This document shows, piece by piece, positions 23,664 through 33,653 of a DNA stretch of 64,000 nucleotides. A program made the translations under genes and the position numbers. The notes beneath the pieces are model-generated. The model saw nothing but the letters and a program-made list of their open reading frames with translations, did not search any database and had not been told where the DNA came from. The DNA is from Mobilitalea sibirica (GTDB taxonomy: Bacteria; Bacillota; Clostridia; Lachnospirales; Lachnospiraceae): NCBI RefSeq assembly GCF_015999265.1, contig NZ_JAEAGR010000001.1, positions 124,001-188,000 on the forward strand. The letters run 5' to 3'. How positions within the stretch are numbered: the stretch's first letter is position 1; each line of letters starts with the position of its first letter.

Positions 23664-23924
23664 TGTTTTATCTTCCTTTCCTTTTATCTGGTACAATTTT
23701 CTGTTTCTTCTATGAGTGTTTTCATAATTAGAAGAATTTATCCGAATTGTTTAGTATTCAAGTGCACACTTTGGAGGCTCACTTTTTTAAACAATCAGAG
23801 TATACCTCATTATACCAGATAGTGAAAACGAAGGAAAGATAAGCTATTAGATTTTTCGCAAGAATTGCAGTGAAAAGGCATAATACCAAAACAAACCGGA
23901 TAAGAATCAATGCTAGGTTATGAA

Positions 23925-23953
23925 TTGCTAATAAAGTGTGAATAAGTTAAAAT
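23925..23953 (+). promoter_or_regulatory. Likely sigma-A promoter of the GH2 gene
   Basis: TTGCTA, 17 nt, TAAAAT, ending 143 nt before ATG 24097 in the 433-nt divergent gap between the GH1 and GH2 genes. On the minus strand, TATAAT is present near 23811-23816 and could be the -10 of the GH1 promoter, but its -35 is weak. Confidence 0.5.
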
Positions 23954-24096
23954 ATGGAATAGAGATATGGGATATTGTGATTGGTTTTTACATACATTTC
24001 ATTAGTTGGTTTCTAAGATTAATCAAAGGTATCTAAGAAACCATCGCAGATTTCTAAAAATGAGAGTTTAAGTTCAATAGGATTGGAGTGTTGGAG

Positions 24097-25992
24097 ATGA
24101 AATTAAAAGATGCAATACGTACTTTGCTTTTTAAAAAGAAGATAAATACACACCATCAATTGTACACATCCTGGGGGGAACAGTTAAATCCTGAACATGT
24201 TTTGGAGGAATACCCCAGACCTCAGTTAAAGAGAGAAGAGTATACTATCTTAAACGGATATTGGAACTATTGTATCACAAAAAATATTCATAAGCCTGCA
24301 TACTATGATGGTAAAATACTAGTACCGTTTTCCCCGGAAAGTGTCTTATCCGGAGTGAATCGACAGATACAGCCGGATGAGACATTGTGGTATGAAAGAC
24401 CTCTGATTATACCCGAAAAGCCTGTGGGTAAGAGGTGCATTCTGCATTTTGGGGCAGTCGATCAGTATTGTGAGGTTTTTATTAATTATAAAAAAGTGAT
24501 AGAACATACCGGGGGATACCTTCCCTTTTCCATGGATATTACTGATTATATAAAGGAAGAAGGTAACCTTCTGTCCGTACGGGTAAATGATTATAGTGAT
24601 ACATCCTATCATAGCAGGGGCAAGCAGAAACTAAAGCGGGGAGGTATGTTTTATACAGCCCAGAGCGGGATCTGGCAAACAGTTTGGATGGAATGGGTCC
24701 CAGATAGGTACATCGAAGCCCTAAGGATCACACCGCTGGTGGATCAAAGCGCAATTCATCTTGATATAAGTCTAAGACAGGTTATAGAAACCGATGAAAA
24801 AAACAGCAGCGATTCTCTGATGGATCAGATTAACTCTAATCATTTGGAACAGATAAATCAACAAAATACTAAGAGAACGGGGGAAGATTCAAGAAAAGAG
24901 ATTGAGCCACTAATCAAAATTAAAATTTTTGCTAAAGGTAACAATATTGTTACGTTGATAAGTAAAAGTCCCAACGTAACAATTCCCATGAAAGAGTTTG
25001 AGTATTGGAGTCCTGAAAATCCCTTTTTATATGATCTTGAAATTACGGTTGGAGAAGACAAGATAGAAAGTTATTTTGCCATGCGCAAAATCGAGGTAAA
25101 GGAAGACGAGGAAGGGATTCCCCGTATTTCACTGAATAACGAACCGTATTTTCAAGTTGGTCTCTTAGACCAGGGCTATTGGCCCGATGGATTGTATACG
25201 GCACCCAGTGATGAGGCTATGATATTTGATATATCCCAGGCGAAGGATTTGGGCTTTCATATGATACGTAAGCATATTAAGATTGAACCTCTGCGCTGGT
25301 ATTATCATTGTGACAGACTAGGGGTTCTAGTATGGCAAGATATGGTTAACGGGGGAGGTAATTACAATGATTTTTTGGTCGGATATTTACCTACGATATT
25401 TCCATGGTTAGCCGGATGTATTAAGGATCATCACTATAGCTGGTTTGCAAGAAAGAATGTAGAGGGAAGAAAAGAATGGACGCAGGAGTGCATTGATACG
25501 ATATTATTGCTTTATAATTCTCCATGTGTAGTAGTATGGGTTCCCTTTAATGAAGCCTGGGGGCAGTTTGATTCTTTACAAATAACAGAACTGATCCGTG
25601 AACATGACTTTACCCGGTTGGTTGATCATGCCAGCGGTTGGTACGACCAAAGGGGAGGGGATTTTAAAAGTATACATAACTATTTTCATAAACTTAAGGT
25701 TACACCAGAGAAAAGAGCTGTAATATTATCAGAGTTCGGAGGGTATGCCTGTTATATTCCAGAGCATTCCTATTCCTGGAGAATCTATGGTTACCGGATC
25801 TATAGAACGAAAGAAGAGTTAGATGAAGCATATCAGAATTTAATGAGGAAGGAGATTGCATGTCTAAGAAAAAAAGGCTTATCTGCCATTGTTTACACCC
25901 AGCTATCGGATGTGGAAGATGAAGTGAATGGCCTCTTTACCTATGATCGAAAGGTGTGTAAGGTATCTAGGATTGAGATAAATCGATATTAA
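24097..25992 (+). CDS. Glycoside hydrolase family 2 protein
   Basis: A 631-residue cytoplasmic GH2 enzyme. The N-terminal sugar-binding (jelly-roll) domain has WYERPLIIPE and LHFGAVDQYCEVFINYK, and is followed by an immunoglobulin-like domain and the TIM barrel. The barrel carries RKHIKIEPLRWYYHCDRLGVLVWQD, the acid/base Glu486 in VPFNEAWGQ and the nucleophile Glu546 in ILSEFGGY. Beta-galactosidase, beta-glucuronidase and beta-mannosidase activities all occur in the family, and the sequence does not decide between them. A low-complexity Asn/Gln/Ser stretch (about 230-265) interrupts the second domain. ATG 24097 is used, with GGAG 8 nt upstream. Confidence 0.88.
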   Translation: MKLKDAIRTLLFKKKINTHHQLYTSWGEQLNPEHVLEEYPRPQLKREEYTILNGYWNYCITKNIHKPAYYDGKILVPFSPESVLSGVNRQIQPDETLWYERPLIIPEKPVGKRCILHFGAVDQYCEVFINYKKVIEHTGGYLPFSMDITDYIKEEGNLLSVRVNDYSDTSYHSRGKQKLKRGGMFYTAQSGIWQTVWMEWVPDRYIEALRITPLVDQSAIHLDISLRQVIETDEKNSSDSLMDQINSNHLEQINQQNTKRTGEDSRKEIEPLIKIKIFAKGNNIVTLISKSPNVTIPMKEFEYWSPENPFLYDLEITVGEDKIESYFAMRKIEVKEDEEGIPRISLNNEPYFQVGLLDQGYWPDGLYTAPSDEAMIFDISQAKDLGFHMIRKHIKIEPLRWYYHCDRLGVLVWQDMVNGGGNYNDFLVGYLPTIFPWLAGCIKDHHYSWFARKNVEGRKEWTQECIDTILLLYNSPCVVVWVPFNEAWGQFDSLQITELIREHDFTRLVDHASGWYDQRGGDFKSIHNYFHKLKVTPEKRAVILSEFGGYACYIPEHSYSWRIYGYRIYRTKEELDEAYQNLMRKEIACLRKKGLSAIVYTQLSDVEDEVNGLFTYDRKVCKVSRIEINRY

Positions 25993-26137
25993 TACAAGTT
26001 AAAAACGTGATACAACATAATAAAAACTATAAATAAAATGAGTATTTTAGTCGGGTGTTCCTTATACATTACCTTAGAGACATGGAATATATGGTATATG
26101 AATATATTGTACTAATGTGAGCATAAGGAAGATGATA

Positions 26138-27508
26138 ATGAGTTCCAGAATAAGAAAAGGATGTCAATTTAATCAGGTGAATGAGGAAGAGGGAAGATAT
26201 GTAAACCCTGATGATATCTATCTGCCTGCCGGTTATGGGATAGAGGTTTTTGCCATGGGTCTTAACGCACCTATCAGTATGCTTTTTACTAGGGCAGGAG
26301 ACTTGTATGTGGCAGAATCCGGATATATATCAGACCTTCCTAGGGTATTGCGGCTTACGGAGGATGGTTTTGAAGTTGTTGCAGATGAATTCAATACGCC
26401 GATTACGGGAATCAATTATCTTGATGGTAATCTCTATGTATCTCATAAGGGAGCAATCACGGCAGTACACGTCGATGGAACCAGAGAAGATATCATTACT
26501 GGGTTACCCAGCAATGGAGATTTCAGCAATAATAATGTGACATTCGGATCCGATGGTAAGATGTATTTCGGGCAGGGGACAGCAACAAACTCCGCTGTAG
26601 TTGGTCTGGATAACGGATGGCTTTACCACCACCCATTCATTTTTGACTATCCGGGAACCTTTATTATGATGAATGGTCAGAATTTTGAAACAGAAAACAT
26701 ATTGGTTGCTGCAGATGAACATACTTTTACCGGAGCATATTCGCCCTTTGGTATCCCTAACCAGGCTTTTGAGGTAAAAAAAGGGGTGATAAGGGCTAAC
26801 GGAAGTATCCTGCGATCCAATCTGGATGGAAGTGAACTGGAGCTTTATGCTTGGGGCTTTCGTAATCCTGTTCGTATTCGCTTTGATCAGGATTTTCGGC
26901 TATTTGCAGCCAATCACGGGTATGAAATCAGAGGCAGCAGACCGATCGCCAACGCTCCGGACGAATTTCATTTAGTCAGAGAGGGGACTTGGTATGGTTG
27001 GCCTGATTATGCAGGAGGAGAACCGGTTACAAATCCCAGATTTGCACCGGAGGGAGGAAAGCAGCCGGAATTTTTGATGACGAACCATCCAAATTATCCT
27101 CCGAGACCCTATGCTGCGTTTCCACCCCAATCAAATATTATGGGCTTTGATTTTAATTATAATCCTGGCTTTGCCAACTACGGAGATGTTTTTATAGCAG
27201 AATTCGGACCAGCCAGTCCCAGTTCAGTTGTAAATTCTACACCCTATACAGGAATAGGGCATCGTATTTCACAAATCAATATGAGTACAGGCGGGGTAAC
27301 AACCTTTGCCATTAACAAAACCGGGTTCCCGGCTCATTTGACTCAGGAGGGGGGCATTAACAGACCGGTGGACGTTGTATTCGGACCGGACAATGCTATG
27401 TATGTTCTTGATCTCGGAATGAATGTCCGAAATAATCCGAACGAATATCTTGCTAATACGGGAGTTATATGGAAGATTGTAAGAGTGAAAAATAATAATC
27501 GACATTAA
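26138..27508 (+). CDS. Beta-propeller protein, glucose/sorbosone dehydrogenase-like
   Basis: A 456-residue protein with repeated propeller motifs: LYVAESG, NLYVSHKGAITAV, GKMYFGQGT, YAWGFRNPVRIRF, GYEIRGSRPIANAPDE, GTWYGWPDYAGG and VVFGPDNAMYVLDLG. The GFRNP and WPDYAGG segments are those of the PQQ-dependent glucose/sorbosone dehydrogenase family, whose members oxidise sugars. There is no signal peptide, although most relatives are exported. Whether PQQ or a substrate is bound is unknown. ATG 26138 has AAGGAAG 6 nt upstream. Confidence 0.78.
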   Translation: MSSRIRKGCQFNQVNEEEGRYVNPDDIYLPAGYGIEVFAMGLNAPISMLFTRAGDLYVAESGYISDLPRVLRLTEDGFEVVADEFNTPITGINYLDGNLYVSHKGAITAVHVDGTREDIITGLPSNGDFSNNNVTFGSDGKMYFGQGTATNSAVVGLDNGWLYHHPFIFDYPGTFIMMNGQNFETENILVAADEHTFTGAYSPFGIPNQAFEVKKGVIRANGSILRSNLDGSELELYAWGFRNPVRIRFDQDFRLFAANHGYEIRGSRPIANAPDEFHLVREGTWYGWPDYAGGEPVTNPRFAPEGGKQPEFLMTNHPNYPPRPYAAFPPQSNIMGFDFNYNPGFANYGDVFIAEFGPASPSSVVNSTPYTGIGHRISQINMSTGGVTTFAINKTGFPAHLTQEGGINRPVDVVFGPDNAMYVLDLGMNVRNNPNEYLANTGVIWKIVRVKNNNRH

Positions 27509-27514
27509 CTATAT

Positions 27515-27550
27515 GGATTAGGATGTCAAAGGCTTTTGACACCCTAATCC
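27515..27550. terminator. Hairpin between convergent genes
   Basis: GGATTAGG and TGTCAAA pair with TTTTGACA and CCTAATCC (one bulge each side) around a 3-nt loop. It lies just after the beta-propeller gene and before the end of the FtsH gene on the other strand. It has no clear T-run, so it is a probable bidirectional terminator. Confidence 0.55.
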
Positions 27551-27607
27551 TATGCAATAAACAATTGTATACTAACAAGATTTTCATAAAATTTATGAGT
27601 ACGACAG

Positions 27608-29320
27608 CTATGCACAAATTCTATCAATATCTTCTCCGGTTAAGGATTCTTTTTCAAGTAATTCATTGGTTATCTTCTTTAGTGTATCCAGATTTAATTG
27701 AAGCAGTTTTTTTGTATCTTCATAGAAGTCGTTCATCTGAGAACGGCATTTACTGATTAGCTGATTATCCTGTCCATGTTCAAAAGCATCCATACTGAAT
27801 AATCCTAACTCCTCATCCATACCGAATTTATTGATATAGTTTACGATCATGGAAGAGGCTTTTTGGATATCATTGCTGGCGCCGGTGGTAATCTCCTCTT
27901 TTCCAAAGATTAATTCTTCGGCGACACGGCCAGCAAGTAATACCATAATATTAGCTTTTAATTGTCTCTGGCTTTGGAACAAAGTATCTTTTGGAATGCT
28001 CAGATTAAATCCCCCTGCACCTCGTACACTGGGTATAATAGTGACCTTGGAGATATAATGTTCCGGTAAGAGAAGTGTAGTAGCTAGTGCATGACCCGCT
28101 TCATGGTAGGCAGTGATTTTACGGTCATGCTCTGAGATATAACTGCGGTCCGTCTTAGGGGCACCAGCAACAACCGTATAAAAAGCTTTGTCAATGTGGT
28201 TCTTATTAATTGCCGGTTTTTTCTCATTCGCTGCTTGAATTGCTGCTTCATTTAGAAGATTTTCCAGCATGGCACCGCTGAAGAATACAGTGGACTTTGC
28301 CAGGGCATCCATATCCACATCCTCAGACAAAGGCTTGGTCTTTGCATGAAGGGATAAGATATTCTTTCTGGAATTTACATCAGGAAGTCCGATTTCTATC
28401 TGACGGTCAAATCGGCCAGGGCGAAGCAGTGCTTCATCCAGGGTATCCAGTCGGTTTGTTGCACCAATCACTACAATCCCTTGATTATCATGAAAACCTG
28501 ACATTTCAGTTAATAAGGCATTCAAGGTCTGATCACGTTCATCATTGCTGGCATTGCTGTTTCGTGCTCTCTTTTTACCGATGGCATCAATTTCATCGAT
28601 GAATATAACGGCTTTTTCATTTTTCTTGGCTTTGTTGAACAGATTTCTAATTCTGCTGGCACCTACGCCAACATACATTTGGACAAAATCAGAACCGCTC
28701 ATGGCATAAAAAGGAACATTTGCCTCTCCGGCTATGGCTTTCGCCATAAGAGTCTTACCGGTTCCGGGAGGTCCGTAAAATAGCAATCCTTTTGGCATTC
28801 TGGCCCCAACCTGTGCATACTGTTCCGGATTTTTTATAAAACCGATGATATCCTCCACCATGGATTTCGCCTCTATATTGCCTGCCACCTGACTTAAAGT
28901 AATGGCAGATGAGTTTTGCTTCTTTTTATTCGTATCCGAAATTAGGTTTTTATTAGAACCGTTTCGCGTATACCATATAATTGCACCTGCAATTGCCGCG
29001 ACAAAAAGTACACGAAAGATATTAGCGGGTGTGTTACTACCATAATTAACAGTAATATTATTCAACAATAAAAATTCTGTAAAATCTTCAGTTTTTGGAT
29101 TTGTTACAATATATATACTGTCCGGTTTCTCTGTTAATTTTGTCTTAAAAGTATTACTGTTCTCATCTAAGATAACTTCAGCCACCTTATTCTGCTCTAC
29201 TGCTTCCAGAAATAAGGGGTAGGACAGCTTGTGCTGGGTTTTATTTAGATAATAATATCCTGCCAAAATAGTACCAGACAGCACCAGAACGGACAGGATG
29301 ATCAATGTTTTTTTCTTCAT
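27608..29320 (-). CDS. ftsH: FtsH-family AAA+ membrane protease
   Basis: A 570-residue zinc metalloprotease anchored by two membrane segments (about 5-22 and 101-117) that flank a short extracellular domain. The AAA+ module has Walker A GPPGTGKT (183-190), Walker B IFIDEID (239-245) and the arginine-finger segment RPGRFDR. The protease domain has HEAGH (406-410). All catalytic residues are present. It is somewhat shorter than typical FtsH, with a truncated C-terminal tail. Clostridia often carry more than one FtsH, and this one sits alone among accessory genes, so it is probably a second copy. ATG 29320 follows GGGGGTTAGTAA. Confidence 0.92.
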   Translation of the reverse strand: MKKKTLIILSVLVLSGTILAGYYYLNKTQHKLSYPLFLEAVEQNKVAEVILDENSNTFKTKLTEKPDSIYIVTNPKTEDFTEFLLLNNITVNYGSNTPANIFRVLFVAAIAGAIIWYTRNGSNKNLISDTNKKKQNSSAITLSQVAGNIEAKSMVEDIIGFIKNPEQYAQVGARMPKGLLFYGPPGTGKTLMAKAIAGEANVPFYAMSGSDFVQMYVGVGASRIRNLFNKAKKNEKAVIFIDEIDAIGKKRARNSNASNDERDQTLNALLTEMSGFHDNQGIVVIGATNRLDTLDEALLRPGRFDRQIEIGLPDVNSRKNILSLHAKTKPLSEDVDMDALAKSTVFFSGAMLENLLNEAAIQAANEKKPAINKNHIDKAFYTVVAGAPKTDRSYISEHDRKITAYHEAGHALATTLLLPEHYISKVTIIPSVRGAGGFNLSIPKDTLFQSQRQLKANIMVLLAGRVAEELIFGKEEITTGASNDIQKASSMIVNYINKFGMDEELGLFSMDAFEHGQDNQLISKCRSQMNDFYEDTKKLLQLNLDTLKKITNELLEKESLTGEDIDRICA

Positions 29321-29651
29321 TTACTAACCCCCATAAAATTAGAAGTTTACATAAGTCAACTTAATTATTGTAACATTTTTAAGCTACTTTTCTAGAAAAA
29401 GTTATTGGAAAGACCGTATAGAAACACCAATATTGTATGGGAAACCCAGTTTCAGTGCCGAAAGCCGTAACTGTAATAACCTATCCCCTATCTGGCATAT
29501 ATTTAACTGAATTGATGGACATTCCAATAAGGGAGTGTTGTATTGAGAATGTCGGAATTTATAGTACATCCTGGTTTTTCCAATATATAGCAGCCTTATA
29601 GGAAGTAAAAACATTGGTTGAAATATTGTCTTAAATAATAGGAGGATATCT
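29321..29651. other. Intergenic, divergent FtsH/subtilase gap
   Basis: 331 nt between two divergent genes. No convincing promoter, repeat or small gene is seen apart from the TAGGAGGA ribosome site of the subtilase. A 70-codon minus-strand frame here has no ribosome site and no protein-like composition. Confidence 0.5.
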
Positions 29652-31382
29652 ATGGATAGCGGAGTTATTGAAAACGAATTAAATTTAGCACTTGAAGTTC
29701 CTGAGACTACGAGAGAAAAAACCCTGGATTTGGATGTAGGTTATTCACCAATAACGAATACCTGGGAACTGATTGTAAAGTATAATGGCAGCCTGAGTCG
29801 TATCGAGGAAGAACTGGATGTTTTAATTGTGGAACTAATGAACGAGTATGCAATCATAACGATACCGGAGGAGCAGATTTACCGCTTGGCTGATTATGAG
29901 GAAATTGAGTTTATTGAAAAACCAAAACGGTTATTTTTTGAAGTGAATCAAGGAAGAACAGCTTCTTGTATTAATCCGTTACAAACACCAACTTTCGGAC
30001 TGTTTGGCAGGGGAGTTTATGTTGCTGTTATAGATTCGGGTATTGATTATTCCCATCCGGATTTTCGTAACGAGGACGGAACCACCAGAATTGCAGCTTT
30101 ATGGGATCAAACAATTCCCGGAAACCCACCACCAGGCTATCAGATTGGAACCCTATATACAAGAGAAGTGATAAATGAAGCCCTTCAGATACCCATGCCT
30201 CAGAGGATGGAGATTGTTCCCAGTGTGGACATCTCCGGTCACGGAACCCATGTAGCCGGTATCGCAGCGGGAAACGGCAGGGCCAGTGAAGGCAGATACC
30301 GGGGGGTGGCTCCTCAAAGTGAATTAATTGTTGTGAAACTGGGTTCCTCCATTGGGGATTCCTTTCCCAGGACAACACAGTTGATGGAGGGAATTGACTT
30401 TGCTGTAAGATTCGCATTGGAACAACAAAGACCGGTAGCGATTAATATAAGCTTTGGCAATAATTATGGTTCTCATACAGGGAGAACCTTATTGGAAACC
30501 TTTATTGATGATATAGCTAACATATGGCGGACCAGTATTGTTATTGGCACAGGAAATGAAGGGGCAACAGCAAATCACGCAGCCGGGGTATTGCAAATGG
30601 GGACTACCTCTTATGTGGATATTTCCGTGGATCAATTTGAGTTTTCATTAAACCTTCAGATTTGGAAAAATTATTATGACCAATTCGACATTACTATCAT
30701 TGCTCCAAACGGTGTTCGTGTAGGCCCAATTCCCAGAATCCTAGGAAAACAACAATTTACAATTGCACAGACAGAGATTTTACTTTTTTATGGTGATCCG
30801 ACGCCGTATAATATTCAACAGGAAATCTATCTTGAATTTGTCCCAACCAGAGATTACATCAATTCCGGAGTCTGGCGGATTGAAATGGTGCCAAGGAAGA
30901 TTGTGATCGGAGATTATGATATGTGGCTGCCTGCGGGAGGATTGACAAATCCCGGTACCGGGTTTTTACTACCATCAGAATTCACTACTTTAACTATACC
31001 CTCGACCGCATATCGTGCCGTCACCGTAGGAGCTTATAATGCCTATACCGGGAGCTATGCACCTTTTTCAGGAAGGGGCTTTACGAGAGACAATGATATA
31101 AAGCCGGATCTGGTAGCTCCCGGTGTTGATATTATGTCAGCATCTCCGGGAGGCGGATATACACTTCGGTCCGGAACCTCTATGGCTACACCCTTTGTAA
31201 GCGGTAGTGCTGCCTTAATGCTGGAGTGGGGTGTCGTACTGGGGAATGATAGGTACCTGTACGGCGAAAAACTGAAGGCCTATCTGATTAACGGTGCAAG
31301 ACCTTTGAGGATTGAGAATGTATATCCTAATCGTACTCTTGGGTTTGGTGCCCTGTGTTTAGAGGATTCACTTCCTATATAA
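29652..31382 (+). CDS. S8 subtilisin-like protease, Csp-like
   Basis: A 576-residue subtilase with Asp128 in AVIDSGIDYSHPDF, His197 in SGHGTHVAGIAAG and Ser510 in SGTSMATPFVSG, so the triad is complete. About 100 residues precede the catalytic domain and look like a short intramolecular chaperone (IVKYNGSL, YAIITIPEEQIYRLADY). A long insertion between His and Ser (about 320-410) forms a jelly-roll-like domain. This layout, with no signal peptide, is that of clostridial Csp proteases that process germination enzymes; other members have unknown roles. No cortex lytic gene is adjacent. ATG 29652 follows TAGGAGGA. Confidence 0.88.
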   Translation: MDSGVIENELNLALEVPETTREKTLDLDVGYSPITNTWELIVKYNGSLSRIEEELDVLIVELMNEYAIITIPEEQIYRLADYEEIEFIEKPKRLFFEVNQGRTASCINPLQTPTFGLFGRGVYVAVIDSGIDYSHPDFRNEDGTTRIAALWDQTIPGNPPPGYQIGTLYTREVINEALQIPMPQRMEIVPSVDISGHGTHVAGIAAGNGRASEGRYRGVAPQSELIVVKLGSSIGDSFPRTTQLMEGIDFAVRFALEQQRPVAINISFGNNYGSHTGRTLLETFIDDIANIWRTSIVIGTGNEGATANHAAGVLQMGTTSYVDISVDQFEFSLNLQIWKNYYDQFDITIIAPNGVRVGPIPRILGKQQFTIAQTEILLFYGDPTPYNIQQEIYLEFVPTRDYINSGVWRIEMVPRKIVIGDYDMWLPAGGLTNPGTGFLLPSEFTTLTIPSTAYRAVTVGAYNAYTGSYAPFSGRGFTRDNDIKPDLVAPGVDIMSASPGGGYTLRSGTSMATPFVSGSAALMLEWGVVLGNDRYLYGEKLKAYLINGARPLRIENVYPNRTLGFGALCLEDSLPI

Positions 31383-31629
31383 AATAATTAAATACTAACG
31401 TTTATTCATATAAATCAGACGTTTATGTCAACAGTTGTTGTATAAATCAGATATCAGATATATACTAGCCTAATAAAGAATAGGTAACCTCTATGGGTTT
31501 TGTATCGTTCGTAATCTTATAGTAGAAGGTGATTTTATCATTTATAAAAACAGGCTAGTTATTTAGACCTACATTAAATTAATAAAATGATTAGAAGATT
31601 AAGATTGTCTAAAAATCTACAATATATTC

Positions 31630-31658
31630 TTGAAGTGGAATATTTTGTATGATATAAT
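31630..31658 (+). promoter_or_regulatory. Sigma-A promoter of the TraB/GumN gene
   Basis: TTGAAG, 17 nt, then a perfect TATAAT, 122 nt before ATG 31781. The rest of the 31383-31780 gap is AT-rich with short direct repeats (ATAAATCAGA twice, at about 31414 and 31442) and no gene. Confidence 0.7.
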
Positions 31659-31780
31659 TCAATCCATATTCTGTAGGATATATAGCATAATAACATGGAA
31701 CTAAATGGGCGAGGCATATTTCGAATTAGTTATATGCGTTAGCAAAATGAAAAGTTTAAAAGAAAGGTAAGGTACAAAAA

Positions 31781-33247
31781 ATGAAAAAAAGATTATTATC
31801 AATGCTGTTAATGTTGGTTATGTGCTTTATGCTGATTACTCCTGCATTTGCTGGGGCCGCGGAAACTGCTCCCGCCAATACAGAAGCAACCCAACAGATT
31901 AGCACCTGGGCAATTTCCGATGTTTCAGCCGGTATAACCTATGGCATTTACCCAACAGGATGGACCGAAAAGGACATGACAGGTCCTATCAAACAGTCAC
32001 AGTTAAGAATATTACTGGCAGGGCTAAGATATAAATTGCTCACCTCTGATTGTGCAGAACAAAGCAGGTATACGATACCGAAATTAAGCTACTCCGTAAC
32101 AGTTGAGGAGGCTCTTAATGCATTTTACTCTGTATTAACAGACTATGACTATACCGAGGATATCGGCCTTAATTATGGATTATCTCCGGTTGATTATATG
32201 AAAGCAATCGGTGTTTATACAGGACAAAACGGGGAACAGGGACTTGATGAAAGATGTAGTATAGAACAGGCAATGGTGATATCCTCCAGACTGGTAACCA
32301 TTCTATATGAAGGTCTTGGGGCTTCCAGTAAGGGTTTTTTCTGGGAAGTAAAATCAGGTGAGAATACGGTATATCTTCTGGGTTCAATTCATATAGCATC
32401 ACCGGTTATCTATCCGATGAGTCAGAGGATCCTGCAGGCATTTCATAGCTCTGATGCATTAATTGTTGAAGCGTTATTAAATGATGAGTCCGAGATGCTA
32501 GCGTATAATGAGCTTCTAACCTATACCGATGGCACAACTTTGAAGGATCATGTTTCACCGGAAATCTATCAATTAACCGTAGAAACAGGAAAATTAGTAG
32601 GATTAACTGAAGAAGCAATCGCTATGATGAAACCTTGGGTTTTATTTCTTACCTTTGAAGTAATGGCCTCAGCAGGAGCCGGTGGTGCAGATCAGAATGC
32701 GGAGGAACAAAACGCAGAAGCACAAAATGCAGCAGCACTTGGTATCGATGCAACATTAATGAATAGTGCGTATATGTATCAAAAGCCGATCTATCAAATT
32801 GAGGGCTTATTAAAACAAGCAACCATATTAGATAGTCTTTCACCGGGAACTCAGGAGTTCTTTCTTCTTAATAATATTGTATTACTTCAAAATGCTTTTA
32901 GTAGTGAAGTTGAAGTTAATGTCAATCATGCCAATGATTTTCTGAATGCAACCTTAGAATACTGGCGTAAAGGTGACGTAGAAGCTTTCAAGAAAACAAT
33001 GGGTGGAAATAGTATAAGTGCATTAGAAGAAATTGCCGATGAAGAAATCAAAGGGTATCTAAGAGAATGGCAGGATAAATTCTGGACTCAACGGGATAAG
33101 GGTATGGCGGATTATATCGATAATCTGTTAAAAGCGGAAGGTAGCAATAGTTACTTCGTAGTGGTTGGCTCAGGACATTATATCAGTGAGTACAGTGTTA
33201 CGGATATGTTAACCGAAATGGGTTATGCAGTTAACCAAATTAAGTAA
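31781..33247 (+). CDS. Exported TraB/GumN-family protein with SLH-like N-terminal region
   Basis: A 488-residue exported protein. It has a Sec signal peptide (KKRLLSMLLMLVMCFMLITPAFAG, split after about residue 24). Residues 40-175 resemble S-layer-homology repeats: GIYPTGWTEKDMTGPIKQSQL and DERCSIEQAMVISSRLV. The C-terminal 300 residues are a TraB/GumN domain, with VYLLGSIHIASPVIYP at its start and VVVGSGHYI near its end, the two conserved Gly/His motifs of this metalloprotease-like family. An Ala/Asn/Glu low-complexity stretch interrupts it near 305. Relatives are called ChaN/Tiki-like, and activity is unproven for most. ATG 31781 follows GAAAGG. Confidence 0.85.
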   Translation: MKKRLLSMLLMLVMCFMLITPAFAGAAETAPANTEATQQISTWAISDVSAGITYGIYPTGWTEKDMTGPIKQSQLRILLAGLRYKLLTSDCAEQSRYTIPKLSYSVTVEEALNAFYSVLTDYDYTEDIGLNYGLSPVDYMKAIGVYTGQNGEQGLDERCSIEQAMVISSRLVTILYEGLGASSKGFFWEVKSGENTVYLLGSIHIASPVIYPMSQRILQAFHSSDALIVEALLNDESEMLAYNELLTYTDGTTLKDHVSPEIYQLTVETGKLVGLTEEAIAMMKPWVLFLTFEVMASAGAGGADQNAEEQNAEAQNAAALGIDATLMNSAYMYQKPIYQIEGLLKQATILDSLSPGTQEFFLLNNIVLLQNAFSSEVEVNVNHANDFLNATLEYWRKGDVEAFKKTMGGNSISALEEIADEEIKGYLREWQDKFWTQRDKGMADYIDNLLKAEGSNSYFVVVGSGHYISEYSVTDMLTEMGYAVNQIK

Positions 33248-33366
33248 TAATTATAGATAAGTATGGACTGCTAATAATAGAAATGACTTGTAAATACATT
33301 GTAAGCAGAAACAAATATTAAAACTAAGCACACTTAATAAAAAAAATAATAAAATAAATAGAAGTG

Positions 33367-33400
33367 AAAAGCATCCCTTAGAAATAAGGGATGCTTTTTA
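33367..33400 (+). terminator. Terminator after the TraB/GumN gene
   Basis: AAAAGCATCCCTTA (33367-33380) pairs perfectly with TAAGGGATGCTTTT (33385-33398) around GAAA, followed by TA. The rest of 33401-33653 is the AT-rich leader of the polysaccharide cluster, with no clear promoter or riboswitch. Confidence 0.9.
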
Positions 33401-33653
33401 TTGCTATAGGAATTAAAAAGCAATTTCTTTTAAGCATATGAAAGTATGTATTGTGCAATCTTTGTTCACAAAGACTTTATGTCTAAATTTGAATACAATT
33501 TATGCAGTATTAAGAAGTTTTTTATCACAAAAGCAAAAATAATCCATATTATAGCAGTAGAAGTTTACCTTATTCACAGAGAAATCGGCGTGAAAGTATG
33601 CTGTAACATAATGAATAAGCATGTGGTATTACGAGATATGAGGAGGAATATGA

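Noticed and set aside
29402-29614. 70-codon minus-strand frame between FtsH and the subtilase
   Set aside because: No ribosome site, unusual composition and no matching motif.
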